This document shows, in pieces, positions 1-7,241 of a DNA stretch of 12,611 bases. This stretch comes from Dehalococcoidia bacterium. GTDB lineage: Bacteria; Chloroflexota; Dehalococcoidia; UBA6926. Position 1 is the stretch's first letter. Every line of letters begins with the position of its first letter. The position numbers were made by a program, and so were the translations under genes. The notes under the pieces were generated by a model that saw only the letters and a list, made by a program, of their open reading frames with translations, was not told the DNA's origin and made no database searches. The DNA is taken from assembly GCA_012271225.1 (NCBI GenBank), contig JAAXGS010000038.1, forward strand, positions 4,186 to 16,796. Direction: 5' to 3'.

Positions 1-1607
1 CGAATGATCAGCGACTCTTCATCGCTTCCGATGTCGTAGAAGATCGACGCTGCGTCATCCCAGAAGAGCTCGATGATTTGGTCTGCGATTCGGATTGCCT
101 CATCCAGCCAGCGTCGGCTGAACGTCAGTTCAAACAGGGAAAGCAGGCCGTTGGCGAGATTGGCGTGGTCCTCCAGATAGGCCGGGATACGCGCCTCGCC
201 GTCCCGGTATGTCCGCAGCAGGCGGCCGTCCGACCTTCGGAGCGATTCAATGAGAAACGCGGACAGGCGCTCCACCGCTGAGCGGTAGTCAGCGCGGCCA
301 AGCGCCCCTGCCGCCTCTGACAGCGCGCGCAGGAGCAGGCCGTTCCAGGAGGTGAGTATCTTCTCATCCCGGAAGGGGCGCGCCCTGCCCTCTCGCGCCG
401 CCAGCAGGGTCTCGCGTGAACGCGCCAGCGCCTGGCGCACGTCATTCGTGGCGATACCGTGCCGTTGGGACAACTCGTCATCCGTTGCGGCGCGATTGAG
501 AACGCTGGCGCCGGCGTGCTCAAAGTTCCCGGCCTCCGTCACGCTGTAGGCGTCGCAGAACAGGGCGGCATCGCCATTCGGGAGGGCCGCGCCGATCTCA
601 CCCGGCGTCCAGACATAGAACCTGCCCTCCTCGCCCTCGCTGTCGGCGTCGAGAGTGGCGTAAAAGCCCCCCTCCGGTGACAGCATCTCCCGCAGCAGGA
701 AATCGACGGTTTCCTCCACCACGCGGCGGAAATCGCCGCGTCCGGTCAGCTGATGCGCGTGCAGGAAAACGCCCGCAAGCAGGGCGTTATCGTAGAGCAT
801 CTTTTCAAAGTGGGGCACGCGCCATTGCGCGTCCGTGCTGTAGCGGTGGAATCCGCCGCCGATCTGGTCATACAGGCCGCCCGCCGCCATGTGCTCCAGC
901 GTGGTCTCCAGCATGGCCAGGGCCCTGTCCCTGTCATCGGGGTTGGCGGCGGCGTGTCGCATCAGAAACTCCAGCAGCATGGGCTGAGGGAACTTGGGCG
1001 CGGTCATGAATCCGCCGTTGGCCGCGTCGAAGGACGCCTGCAGTCGACTGTATGCCTCCCCTGACAGGTCGGCGGACAGAAGCGAGTCCTGGCCGCTTGA
1101 GGCGACGGAGGCGCGGCGCAGGTGATCGACGATGTTCCGTCCGGCCTCTCTGATTTCGCCTGTCCGCGAGCGATACGCCTCAATGACGGTGTGCAGAACG
1201 CGCGGGAAGCCCGGCATGCCCGGACGGTCCTCCGGCGGGTAGTACGTTCCCCCAAAGAACGGTGAGCCGTCCGGCGTCAGGAAGACGCTGAGGGGCCATC
1301 CGCCGTGTCCGGAAAGGGCCTGCACCGCGTCCATATACACGGAATCGATGTCCGGGCGTTCCTCACGATCCACCTTGATTGAGACGAAGTTCTCATTCAG
1401 CAGGCGGGCTGTTTCCGTGTTTTCAAACGATTCCCGCTCCATGACGTGGCACCAGTGGCACGAGGAGTAGCCGATGCTCAGAAAGATGGGCCTGTTCAGC
1501 CGCTGCGCCGTCGCCAGCGCCTCATCGCCCCACGGAAACCAGTCCACGGGGTTGTGCGCGTGCTGTAGCAGATACGGACTGCTCTCAGCGCTCAGACGAT
1601 TTGGCAC
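1..1607 (-). CDS. DUF255 / YyaL-type thioredoxin-fold protein (3' end beyond the window)
   Basis: 535 residues are visible and the reading frame is open to the window edge, so the C-terminus is missing; family members are usually about 600-700 residues. The GTG start at 1607 is chosen because AGGGAG (1618-1613) lies 5 bases upstream and the protein then begins in the family manner (NRL..E.SPYLLQHAHNPVDWFPW). An N-terminal thioredoxin-like domain carries the hallmark SSCHWCHVME, with cysteines at residues 50 and 53. It is followed by a GGWP-VFLTPDG-PF-GGTYYPP segment and an alpha-helical barrel-like region with GGLYDQIGGGFHRYSTD, WRVPHFEKMLYDNA and LDADSEGEEGRFYVW. The family (eukaryotic SPATA20, bacterial YyaL) has no firmly established reaction; the domain pair suggests a redox-active or sugar-related enzyme. 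No signal peptide is visible, so it is probably cytoplasmic. It is the last visible gene of the secA-side operon, 57 bases after the unknown gene. The family call is sure; the function is not. Confidence 0.93.
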   Translation of the reverse strand, partial: MPNRLSAESSPYLLQHAHNPVDWFPWGDEALATAQRLNRPIFLSIGYSSCHWCHVMERESFENTETARLLNENFVSIKVDREERPDIDSVYMDAVQALSGHGGWPLSVFLTPDGSPFFGGTYYPPEDRPGMPGFPRVLHTVIEAYRSRTGEIREAGRNIVDHLRRASVASSGQDSLLSADLSGEAYSRLQASFDAANGGFMTAPKFPQPMLLEFLMRHAAANPDDRDRALAMLETTLEHMAAGGLYDQIGGGFHRYSTDAQWRVPHFEKMLYDNALLAGVFLHAHQLTGRGDFRRVVEETVDFLLREMLSPEGGFYATLDADSEGEEGRFYVWTPGEIGAALPNGDAALFCDAYSVTEAGNFEHAGASVLNRAATDDELSQRHGIATNDVRQALARSRETLLAAREGRARPFRDEKILTSWNGLLLRALSEAAGALGRADYRSAVERLSAFLIESLRRSDGRLLRTYRDGEARIPAYLEDHANLANGLLSLFELTFSRRWLDEAIRIADQIIELFWDDAASIFYDIGSDEESLII

Positions 1608-1612
1608 GCTGT

Positions 1613-1618
1613 CTCCCT
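1613..1618 (-). promoter_or_regulatory. Ribosome binding site of the DUF255 gene
   Basis: AGGGAG read on the minus strand, 5 bases before the GTG at 1607. It decides the start, because this gene has no ATG near its conserved N-terminus. The same AGGGAG with a 5-base spacer precedes purA. Confidence 0.7.
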
Positions 1619-1664
1619 GCTCTCCGCGGCCTCACGGACGCGCGGCGCGGCCTTCGTGATGTGG

Positions 1665-2450
1665 TCATTCGGCATGGCCCGGCGCCCATTGCCAGTCGGC
1701 GGGCTTGAGCCGCTCTAATAGCAGAAGCCCCTTTCGCGTGTCGCTCGCAAGGCGGGCCGGATCGCTCTTTGACATGCGCCGCTTGAACAACCAATAGGCA
1801 AAGGCCTTGTGTTCATCGAGGGACGTTCGCGCCGGAACGCGGCGGCTCCGGCCGGTGGACAAACGGAACTCCCTGCGCAGATCCGTCAGTGGCGCGTCAT
1901 ACAGGCGGCGCATTGCCTCGTCCTCAATGTATCCCTCACGCGCTCCAAGGTTCTGCTGCGCCTTTGCAACCTCCTCGATGTTGGCCTGCTGGAGGGCCTC
2001 CTCGACGGTGACGCCGTACAGGAAGTTCAGATGGGCGGCGTGCCGGGTGGGGCCAATCGTCGTGCGAAACAGTTCCGCGTTGATGTGCACGGGCGCTTTC
2101 CCTAAAAAGAGGAGGCGGCACGCCTCCTGGTGCGGAATCAGGTCGCCAGCCGCGCTGATCAGGCGTTCCGCCAACACCAGCCAATCGAAGGCCTCGCCGG
2201 CGATGAGATACTCATAGCGGCGGCCATTCCACTCTTCCTGCGGCGCGGGCCAGACGGACACGGCCTGCAGCAGCGCGAGGAACCAGTTTTCCCCGGCGCG
2301 CACCTCATCGATGAACGCGTCCGCCACATCGCGCGCCGTTTGCGGCTCTATCCCCGCGGCGGGTGTCGGTGTTTCCATGTCAACGGACGCCCGCGGAGAG
2401 GCGGCCTGCTCACGCGGCATGGCAACGCAGCGGCCCGGCCCCGGCATCAC
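1665..2450 (-). CDS. Uncharacterised protein encoded directly downstream of secA
   Basis: I do not recognise this 261-residue protein. The longest frame starts with GTG at 2450 (33 bases after the secA stop) followed at once by ATG at 2447. Further in-frame ATGs lie at 2420 and 2378, and none has a good Shine-Dalgarno sequence. The first 24 residues are rich in Pro, Arg and Ala and look unstructured, so the true start may be 2378 (METPTPAAG). The rest looks soluble and mostly helical: no signal peptide and no clear membrane segment. Dense aromatic and charged patches look like a conserved core: WFLALLQAVSVWP, YEYLIAGEAFDWLVLAERL, EACRLLFLGKAP, HAAHLNFLYGVTVEEALQ, and near the C-terminus DEHKAFAYWLFKRRM. 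Codon use and GC match the neighbours, and it sits in a continuous minus-strand operon between secA and the DUF255 gene, so it is very likely a real gene. A role linked to SecA is only a guess from position. Confidence 0.8.
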   Translation of the reverse strand: MMPGPGRCVAMPREQAASPRASVDMETPTPAAGIEPQTARDVADAFIDEVRAGENWFLALLQAVSVWPAPQEEWNGRRYEYLIAGEAFDWLVLAERLISAAGDLIPHQEACRLLFLGKAPVHINAELFRTTIGPTRHAAHLNFLYGVTVEEALQQANIEEVAKAQQNLGAREGYIEDEAMRRLYDAPLTDLRREFRLSTGRSRRVPARTSLDEHKAFAYWLFKRRMSKSDPARLASDTRKGLLLLERLKPADWQWAPGHAE

Positions 2451-2483
2451 GCCCAGGGAATATGGGGAACAGGCTCCGGATCA

Positions 2484-5162
2484 TTACGCGGCGACTCCGT
2501 GGCACTTTTTGTACTTGATTCCGCTGCCACAATAGCACGGATCATTGCGCCGAATCTTGGGAGTGGCGCGGCGCGCGGGGCCGCGCCCGGCCGCGCCCGG
2601 CGCCTGTCCACCGGCATCCCTCTGTTGGGAGGCCATCGGGCTGGCGGGCGCCGCTCCGCGAGCGGCCCCGCCGATGGGCGCGCTTCCGTTTGCCGCGGGA
2701 GATGTCAGAGGCTGCGCCCTTTGAGCCGCCGCGTCCAGATGGAGCACGGCGCGAACCACGTTATCGCGCATCCGGTCCATGAACTCCTGGAACATCGCGT
2801 GGCTCTCCTGCCGATACATCACCAGCGGGTTGCGTTGGCCGTAGGCCTGCAGCCCCGCGCTCAAACGCATATGTTCAATGGCCGTCAGGTGCTGCACCCA
2901 CAGCGTGTCAAGGGTCTGGAGGAGGATCAGCCGTTCAAGCTCCCGCATGCGCTCCGCGCCAAGCTCTGACTCCAGTTGCTCATGGGCTGTGAGGGCGTGC
3001 TCGACAAGCTCATCCGTAATCTCCGCCCGCGTTTGATCCAGGGGGTCAACCTCAACAAGCCACTCCGGCGCAGGCATCAGTGAGCGCACCGCCAGACCAA
3101 AGCCATCGATGTCCCAGTTGGCGGGGTCGCGGTCGCCCAGATGATTGTCAACCGCGGCCGCGCACTGGTCAGCGATCATCTGGCGGATGTTCTCCCGCAT
3201 GTCCTCAGACTGCAGGACTCTGGCCCGTTCCGAATAGACGATGGAGCGCTGCCGATTGATCACATCGTCATATTCAACGAGGTTTTTCCGCACCTCGAAA
3301 TTGTTGCCCTCCACCCGCACCTGGGCGTTCTCAAACGTGCGGGACACCATGCGATTCTCCACGGCCTCATCCGGGCTGATCCCGGACCAGGACATGATGG
3401 ACTTCACCTTGTCCCCGCCAAAACGCTTGATGACATCGTCCTCAAGGGAGACGTAGAACTGCGATGCGCCCGGGTCTCCCTGACGGCCCGCCCGCCCCCG
3501 CAACTGATTATCGATGCGGCGCGCCTCATGCCGCTCCGTTCCAAGAATGAACAGGCCGCCGAGCCCGAGCACCTCATCATGCTCTCTCTGCCAGTCCGCA
3601 GGATCACGATCTTCAGGATTGCCGCCGAGGATGATGTCCGTGCCGCGTCCGGCCATGTTGGTTGCGACGGTGATTGCCCCCAGCCGTCCGGCCTGCGCGA
3701 TGATGTGCGCCTCGCGCTCATGCTGCTTCGCGTTCAGAACCTCATGGGGCAGACTCTCCTGGCGCAGCAGCGCGCTCAAACGCTCGGATGTCTCGATGGA
3801 CGCCGTGCCGATCAGTATGGGCCGTCCCTCTTCGTGCAGTTCCCTGAGCGTTTGGAGAATGGCGCTGAACTTGCCGTCCTCATTCAGATAGATCAGGTCC
3901 GGGTAATCCTCCCGGACGGACGGCTTGTTGGTGGGCACAGGCAGGGGATCAAGGCTGTAGATCTTCAGGAACTCCTCCGCCTCCGTGGACGCCGTGCCCG
4001 TCATGCCTGCCAGACGCTCATACATGCGGAAGTAGTTCTGCAGGGTGATTGTCGCCAGCGTGACGGACTCGCGCTGAACGGTGACGCCCTCTTTCGCCTC
4101 GAGCGCCTGGTGCAGGCCCCCGGAATACCGCCTGCCCGGCATCAGCCGCCCCGTGAACTCATCGACGATGACCACCTCGCCCTCGTTGTTCACGACGTAT
4201 TGCTTGTCCCGCTGGAACACGAACTCCGCTTTAAGGGCGTTCTCCAGGAAATGCACGGCCGTGTAGTGCTCGGGCGCGTAGAGGTTATCGACGTTCAGCG
4301 CGCGCTCGATCTTTGTGATGCCCTCATCCGTCAGCGTCACCGCGCGCGTTTCGGGATCGATTGAGAAATCGTCCTCCCCCTGCAGTCGCCGCGCAAGCTG
4401 CGCGAACTGTCCGTAGCTCTGGGTGGGGGTCTGGGACGGGCCGCTGATGATCAGCGGTGTCCGGGCCTCATCGATAAGGATGTAGTCGACCTCATCCACG
4501 ATTGCGTAGACGAGCTCCCGCTGAACGCGCTGGTCAAGGGACAGCGCGAGGTTATCTCTGAGGTAATCGAACCCGAACTGGCTGTTCGTGCCATAGGTCA
4601 CATCGGCGGCGTATGCCTCACGCCGATGGATGGGCCGCATGATCTGCTCACTGTCATCGCCGTCCGGGTCATAGAGCAGCGAGTCGTCATGCTGCAGGCA
4701 CGCGACGCTGATGCCCAGGGCGTGATAGACGGCACCCATCCATTGGGCGTCGCGCTTGGCGAGGTAGTCATTGACCGTGACGACGTGGGCGCCGCGGCCG
4801 GTCAGCGCGTTCAGGTACACGGGAAGCGTCGCAACCAGCGTCTTGCCCTCTCCGGTGCGCATCTCCGCGATCCGCCCCTGGTGGAGAATGATGCCGCCGA
4901 TCAACTGCACGTCAAAGTGGCGCATTCCCAATGCGCGCTTCGCCGCCTCTCTGACGGCGGCGAACGCCTCCGGCAGAACGTCCTCAAGCGTTTCACGCCC
5001 CTGCAGCCGCGCGCGGAGGCGGGGCGTCGTCTCACGGAGATCGGCGTCCGTAAGCGCGCCAAAGCGCGGCTCCAGCGCGTTGATCTCCTCGATGAGCGGG
5101 CTCATTCGTTTGATCGCCCGCTCAGTGCCGTCCCCAAGGATCTTGCGGAGTTTGCTAATCAT
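2484..5162 (-). CDS. secA: SecA, protein translocase motor ATPase
   Basis: SecA uses ATP to push unfolded preproteins through the SecYEG channel. The start is set at ATG 5162 (MISKLRKILG), giving 892 residues; a TTG at 5180 would only add six residues inside pyrB. Walker A is GEGKT (residues 104-108), the Walker B/DEAD region is DEVDYILIDEART (223-235), and the helicase-type motif TNMAGRGTDIILGG lies in the second nucleotide-binding fold. MTGTASTEAEEF and the FDYLRDN segment are also present. Before YGTNSQFGFDYLRDN there is a longer loop (about residues 155-183, LQHDDSLLYDPDGDD onward) than in E. coli SecA. After the scaffold an Ala/Gly/Pro-rich linker of about 60 residues leads to the C-terminal zinc motif RNDPCYCGSGIKYKKCHG (ligands C876, C878, C887, H888), which in the family binds SecB or ribosomes. 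The start lies within the end of pyrB (8-base overlap), implying translational coupling. The TAA stop is at 2486-2484. Confidence 0.98.
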   Translation of the reverse strand: MISKLRKILGDGTERAIKRMSPLIEEINALEPRFGALTDADLRETTPRLRARLQGRETLEDVLPEAFAAVREAAKRALGMRHFDVQLIGGIILHQGRIAEMRTGEGKTLVATLPVYLNALTGRGAHVVTVNDYLAKRDAQWMGAVYHALGISVACLQHDDSLLYDPDGDDSEQIMRPIHRREAYAADVTYGTNSQFGFDYLRDNLALSLDQRVQRELVYAIVDEVDYILIDEARTPLIISGPSQTPTQSYGQFAQLARRLQGEDDFSIDPETRAVTLTDEGITKIERALNVDNLYAPEHYTAVHFLENALKAEFVFQRDKQYVVNNEGEVVIVDEFTGRLMPGRRYSGGLHQALEAKEGVTVQRESVTLATITLQNYFRMYERLAGMTGTASTEAEEFLKIYSLDPLPVPTNKPSVREDYPDLIYLNEDGKFSAILQTLRELHEEGRPILIGTASIETSERLSALLRQESLPHEVLNAKQHEREAHIIAQAGRLGAITVATNMAGRGTDIILGGNPEDRDPADWQREHDEVLGLGGLFILGTERHEARRIDNQLRGRAGRQGDPGASQFYVSLEDDVIKRFGGDKVKSIMSWSGISPDEAVENRMVSRTFENAQVRVEGNNFEVRKNLVEYDDVINRQRSIVYSERARVLQSEDMRENIRQMIADQCAAAVDNHLGDRDPANWDIDGFGLAVRSLMPAPEWLVEVDPLDQTRAEITDELVEHALTAHEQLESELGAERMRELERLILLQTLDTLWVQHLTAIEHMRLSAGLQAYGQRNPLVMYRQESHAMFQEFMDRMRDNVVRAVLHLDAAAQRAQPLTSPAANGSAPIGGAARGAAPASPMASQQRDAGGQAPGAAGRGPARRATPKIRRNDPCYCGSGIKYKKCHGVAA
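2581..2600. repeat. Two perfect tandem copies of a 10-base GC-only unit inside secA
   Basis: CCGCGCCCGG occurs twice back to back on the plus strand, within the segment coding for the Ala/Gly/Arg-rich linker of SecA just before its zinc motif. Ten is not a multiple of three, so gain or loss of one unit would frameshift the gene and remove the zinc-binding tail. Confidence 0.75.
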
Positions 5163-6069
5163 TCTCGTTTTTCCCGCCAAGAACGGTTTCCAAAACGAAC
5201 GTCATCACGGTCAGCCCCACGTGATTGCGGCGCAGATACGCCGCCCGCGGATCGGAGTCAAACCACTCCGGCAACTCCACAGTTCTGGGCATGGGGTGCA
5301 GGACAATCGCGTCCTGATTCAACGCCTGCTGAACCTGTTCCGTCAAAATGATCGGCCTGTTCTCTGAGCCTCGTTCCGTTTGGACCCGCGTCATGTACAG
5401 AATGTCCGTTGTCTTAAGGATACTCCGTGTGAGGGAATCGGTCTCTTCCAGCCGCGGCGCGTATCGCCGCACCGCCAGCCCGCCAAGGTCCGCCGGCAGG
5501 CGCAGCGCGGGGTCTGAGACCAGCGTGACCCGGTTGTCGTAGAGGGACAATGCCATGATGAGGCCATGGATCGTCCGGCTGTGAAGAATATCGCCCGTCA
5601 TGGTGATGTTCAGGCCGGTGAGCCGGCCGAAACGCCTGTGGATCATCGCAAGGTCGATCAGCGTCTGGACGGGATGCTCACCCGCGCCGTTCCCGGCGTT
5701 GATCACCGGACAACTGCCGGCGGCGGTGGCAACGGCCATTGATTCCGGGTCCGGATGGCGCAGGACCAGCGCGGCGATGCCGTAGTCAGCCAGGACGCGG
5801 ACGGTGTCCGTCAGGCTTTCACCTTTGCTGACGGAACTGGCCGCGACGTCCAGCGGCATGACGTCCAGACCGAGCGCCCGCGCCGCGATATGGAACCCCA
5901 GCCGCGTCCGCGTGCTTGGCTCATAGAAGGCCGTGGCGACGGCGCGGCCGTCCGGGCGCGGCGGTTCTGCGTCCGGCGCGGGCCGCCCCGCCAGTTCAGC
6001 CACCATATCCAGGAGTGATTCGGGCGGCGTCCCCTGCAGGGTGATGAATGATTCGCCCCTCGACAACAT
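5155..6069 (-). CDS. pyrB: Aspartate carbamoyltransferase, catalytic chain
   Basis: Joins carbamoyl phosphate and aspartate to carbamoyl aspartate, the first committed step of UMP synthesis in the cytoplasm. The 304-residue length is normal. The carbamoyl-phosphate loop FYEPSTRTR has STRTR at residues 52-56; the loop SSVSKGES (K82), LRHP (R104), GEHPVQTLIDL (H132, Q135), GDILHSRTIHGL (R165), YMTRVQTER (R228) and HPMPR (258-262) match the other active-site positions. E. coli has HPLP where this has HPMP. STRTR together with SVSKGES, and HPVQ rather than HPTQ, fit ATCase rather than ornithine carbamoyltransferase. No regulatory chain gene (pyrI) and no pyrC lies beside it, so it may work as a plain trimer or pair with a dihydroorotase encoded elsewhere. 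It follows prs after 48 bases and its last 8 bases overlap secA. The ATG start has a run of seven Gs (6082-6076) ending six bases upstream that can stand in for a Shine-Dalgarno sequence. Confidence 0.97.
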   Translation of the reverse strand: MLSRGESFITLQGTPPESLLDMVAELAGRPAPDAEPPRPDGRAVATAFYEPSTRTRLGFHIAARALGLDVMPLDVAASSVSKGESLTDTVRVLADYGIAALVLRHPDPESMAVATAAGSCPVINAGNGAGEHPVQTLIDLAMIHRRFGRLTGLNITMTGDILHSRTIHGLIMALSLYDNRVTLVSDPALRLPADLGGLAVRRYAPRLEETDSLTRSILKTTDILYMTRVQTERGSENRPIILTEQVQQALNQDAIVLHPMPRTVELPEWFDSDPRAAYLRRNHVGLTVMTFVLETVLGGKNEND

Positions 6070-6075
6070 GCCGCG

Positions 6076-6114
6076 CCCCCCCGCCGTGGCCCGTGCCCGT
6101 CCGTCACCCGTCCC
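6076..6114 (-). other. G-run leader before pyrB (possible G-quadruplex)
   Basis: On the minus (mRNA-sense) strand the prs-pyrB gap has five runs of three or more Gs at 6114-6112, 6109-6107, 6098-6096, 6092-6090 and 6082-6076, with spacers of 2, 8, 3 and 7 bases. This is close to, but not quite, the strict quadruplex rule because of the 8-base loop. The last run is also the likely ribosome-binding segment of pyrB, so folding could affect pyrB translation. The runs are seen directly; any folding or regulatory role is inference. Confidence 0.4.
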
Positions 6115-6117
6115 GCG

Positions 6118-7068
6118 TTAGGTCTGGAACATCTCTCCGACTGAGCGGTTGTAGTGGATGCGGCGGATCGCCTCTCCCAACAGAGGCGCGACGGAGACGA
6201 CCTTGATTTCCATGCCGCTGATGCGCTTTTCCGCGATTGGCAGGGTGTCTGACACCACCAGTTGATCGATGGTGCTGTTCTGCAAGCGCTCACGGGAGAG
6301 GTTCGAGAGGACCGGATGGGTCACGGCTGCGGACACGGCGGACGCGCCGTGCGCCAACAGCGTCTCCGCGGCGGCAACCAGAGACCCGCCGGTGTCGACC
6401 TCATCATCGACGATGATCGCGTTCCGGCCGCTGACGTCTCCAATGACGGTGACGCTTTCCGCGCGGTCATTGTTGCCGATGCGCCGCTTTTCGATGATGG
6501 CGAGCGGCTCCCCCCACCGCTCTGCCACATCACGCGCCCGCTTGGTGCTGCCCACGTCCGGCGCGACGACGACGCCCGCGTTTCCGGCCAATTGCAGGTG
6601 ATCAGCAAGGAGCGGGATGGCGGTGAGCTCGTCCACGGGGATGTTGAAGAAACCCTGAATCTGGCCCGCGTGCAGGTCGATTGTGAGGACGCGCTCCGCT
6701 CCGGCAACGGTGATGAGGTCCGCAAGAAGGCGCGCGCTGATGGGCACGCGGGGCTGATCCTTCTTGTCAGTCCGGCCGTAGGCGTAGTATGGGATGACAG
6801 CGGTGATGCGGCCGGCGGAGGCCCGCCTGGCGGCATCGACCATGATCAACAGCTCCATGATGTTGTGGTTCACGGGGCTGGAGAAGGGCTGAATCAGGAA
6901 GACATCGCGCCCTCTGATGTTCTCCCGAAAGCGCACAAAGATGTTCTCATTTGAGAACTGGAACACATCCGCCTCGCCGGGGCGGATGTTCAAATAGGCG
7001 CAGACGTCATTGGCGAGAGCATGGTGGGCGTTACCTGAAAAAATCCGCAGATCCGAGTTCTCGTTCAC
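6118..7068 (-). CDS. prs: Ribose-phosphate pyrophosphokinase (PRPP synthetase)
   Basis: Makes PRPP from ribose 5-phosphate and ATP, the precursor of purines, pyrimidines, histidine, tryptophan and NAD. The 316-residue length is normal. The start is GTG at 7068, with GAGGT (7077-7073) four bases upstream. Visible signatures are an N-terminal IFSGNAHHALANDV, FSNENIFVRFRENIRGRDVFLIQ (residues 38-60), YGRTDKKDQPRVPISARLLADL (97-118), the metal/ATP-binding DLHAGQIQGFF (131-141), the catalytic-loop lysine and arginines in EKRRIGNNDRAE (193-204), and the PRPP-binding loop VDDEVDTGGS (220-229). E. coli has DDMIDTAGT in that loop; the version here is a tolerated variant. The gene heads the prs-pyrB-secA-unknown-DUF255 run and diverges from purA. 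An extended -10 promoter about 43 bases upstream fits a short leader. Confidence 0.97.
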   Translation of the reverse strand: MNENSDLRIFSGNAHHALANDVCAYLNIRPGEADVFQFSNENIFVRFRENIRGRDVFLIQPFSSPVNHNIMELLIMVDAARRASAGRITAVIPYYAYGRTDKKDQPRVPISARLLADLITVAGAERVLTIDLHAGQIQGFFNIPVDELTAIPLLADHLQLAGNAGVVVAPDVGSTKRARDVAERWGEPLAIIEKRRIGNNDRAESVTVIGDVSGRNAIIVDDEVDTGGSLVAAAETLLAHGASAVSAAVTHPVLSNLSRERLQNSTIDQLVVSDTLPIAEKRISGMEIKVVSVAPLLGEAIRRIHYNRSVGEMFQT

Positions 7069-7110
7069 CCTAACCTCAAGCCGTGCTTTTCTACCCGCCT
7101 TCCCCCCGAA

Positions 7111-7119
7111 AGTATAGCA
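7111..7119 (-). promoter_or_regulatory. Extended -10 promoter for the prs operon
   Basis: Minus-strand TGC-TATACT: a TGn extension followed by a hexamer matching TATAAT at five of six positions. No good -35 lies 16-18 bases upstream, which is acceptable for extended -10 promoters. Transcription would start near 7104, giving a leader of about 36 bases before the prs GTG. A 5-bp inverted repeat (7122-7126 with 7132-7136) sits in the spacer/-35 zone. Confidence 0.55.
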
Positions 7120-7121
7120 TT

Positions 7122-7136
7122 GCGGCGGGGAGCCGC
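7122..7136. repeat. Short inverted repeat in the prs promoter upstream region
   Basis: GCGGC (7122-7126) and GCCGC (7132-7136) flank GGGGA. The repeat lies just upstream of the prs -10 element, where a repressor or activator could act. With only 5 GC-rich bp per arm, chance is a real alternative. Confidence 0.25.
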
Positions 7137-7161
7137 GCCCCGATTCTGCGCATCGTCATGG

Positions 7162-7180
7162 GCAGAGCGCCCTGCTCTGC
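7162..7180. repeat. Perfect 7-bp inverted repeat between the prs and purA promoters
   Basis: GCAGAGC (7162-7168) and GCTCTGC (7174-7180) with a 5-base spacer. It ends 22 bases before the purA -10 hexamer, so it abuts or overlaps the purA -35 zone, and it lies upstream of the prs promoter. Its position suggests a shared operator for a dimeric regulator. It could also fold as a hairpin, but no T-run follows it on either strand, so it is not a typical terminator. The arms are seen directly; the role is inference. Confidence 0.45.
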
Positions 7181-7199
7181 TCAAGACGCGAAGGCGCTG

Positions 7200-7208
7200 T
7201 GCGATACT
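7200..7208 (+). promoter_or_regulatory. Extended -10-like promoter for purA
   Basis: Plus-strand TGC-GATACT followed by TTTTT, nearly identical to the minus-strand prs element (TGC-TATACTTTC). The hexamer matches TATAAT at four of six positions and no convincing -35 is present. Transcription would start near 7215, about 32 bases before the purA ATG. Confidence 0.45.
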
Positions 7209-7235
7209 TTTTGAGAACGAACGGACACGATCTCC

Positions 7236-7241
7236 AGGGAG
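7236..7241 (+). promoter_or_regulatory. Ribosome binding site of purA
   Basis: AGGGAG with a 5-base spacer to the ATG at 7247. It selects this start over the in-frame GTG at 7199, which overlaps the predicted promoter and lacks such a site. Confidence 0.75.

Noticed and set aside
2130..2969. 279-residue plus-strand open frame
   Set aside because: Antisense across the boundary of secA and the downstream unknown gene, Arg/Pro/Ala-rich with no family wording; a shadow.
3141..4364. 407-residue plus-strand open frame
   Set aside because: Lies wholly antisense to the conserved core of secA. Long antisense frames are expected opposite GC-rich codon-biased genes; it has no recognisable domain or ribosome binding site.
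5163..5180. Extended SecA start at TTG 5180
   Set aside because: Adds only six residues inside pyrB; ATG 5162 gives the usual SecA N-terminus.
4626..5351. 241-residue plus-strand open frame
   Set aside because: Antisense across the pyrB-secA junction; no family similarity.
7162..7180. Intrinsic terminator in the prs-purA gap
   Set aside because: The inverted repeat has no following T-run and lies upstream of both genes, so an operator role is likelier.
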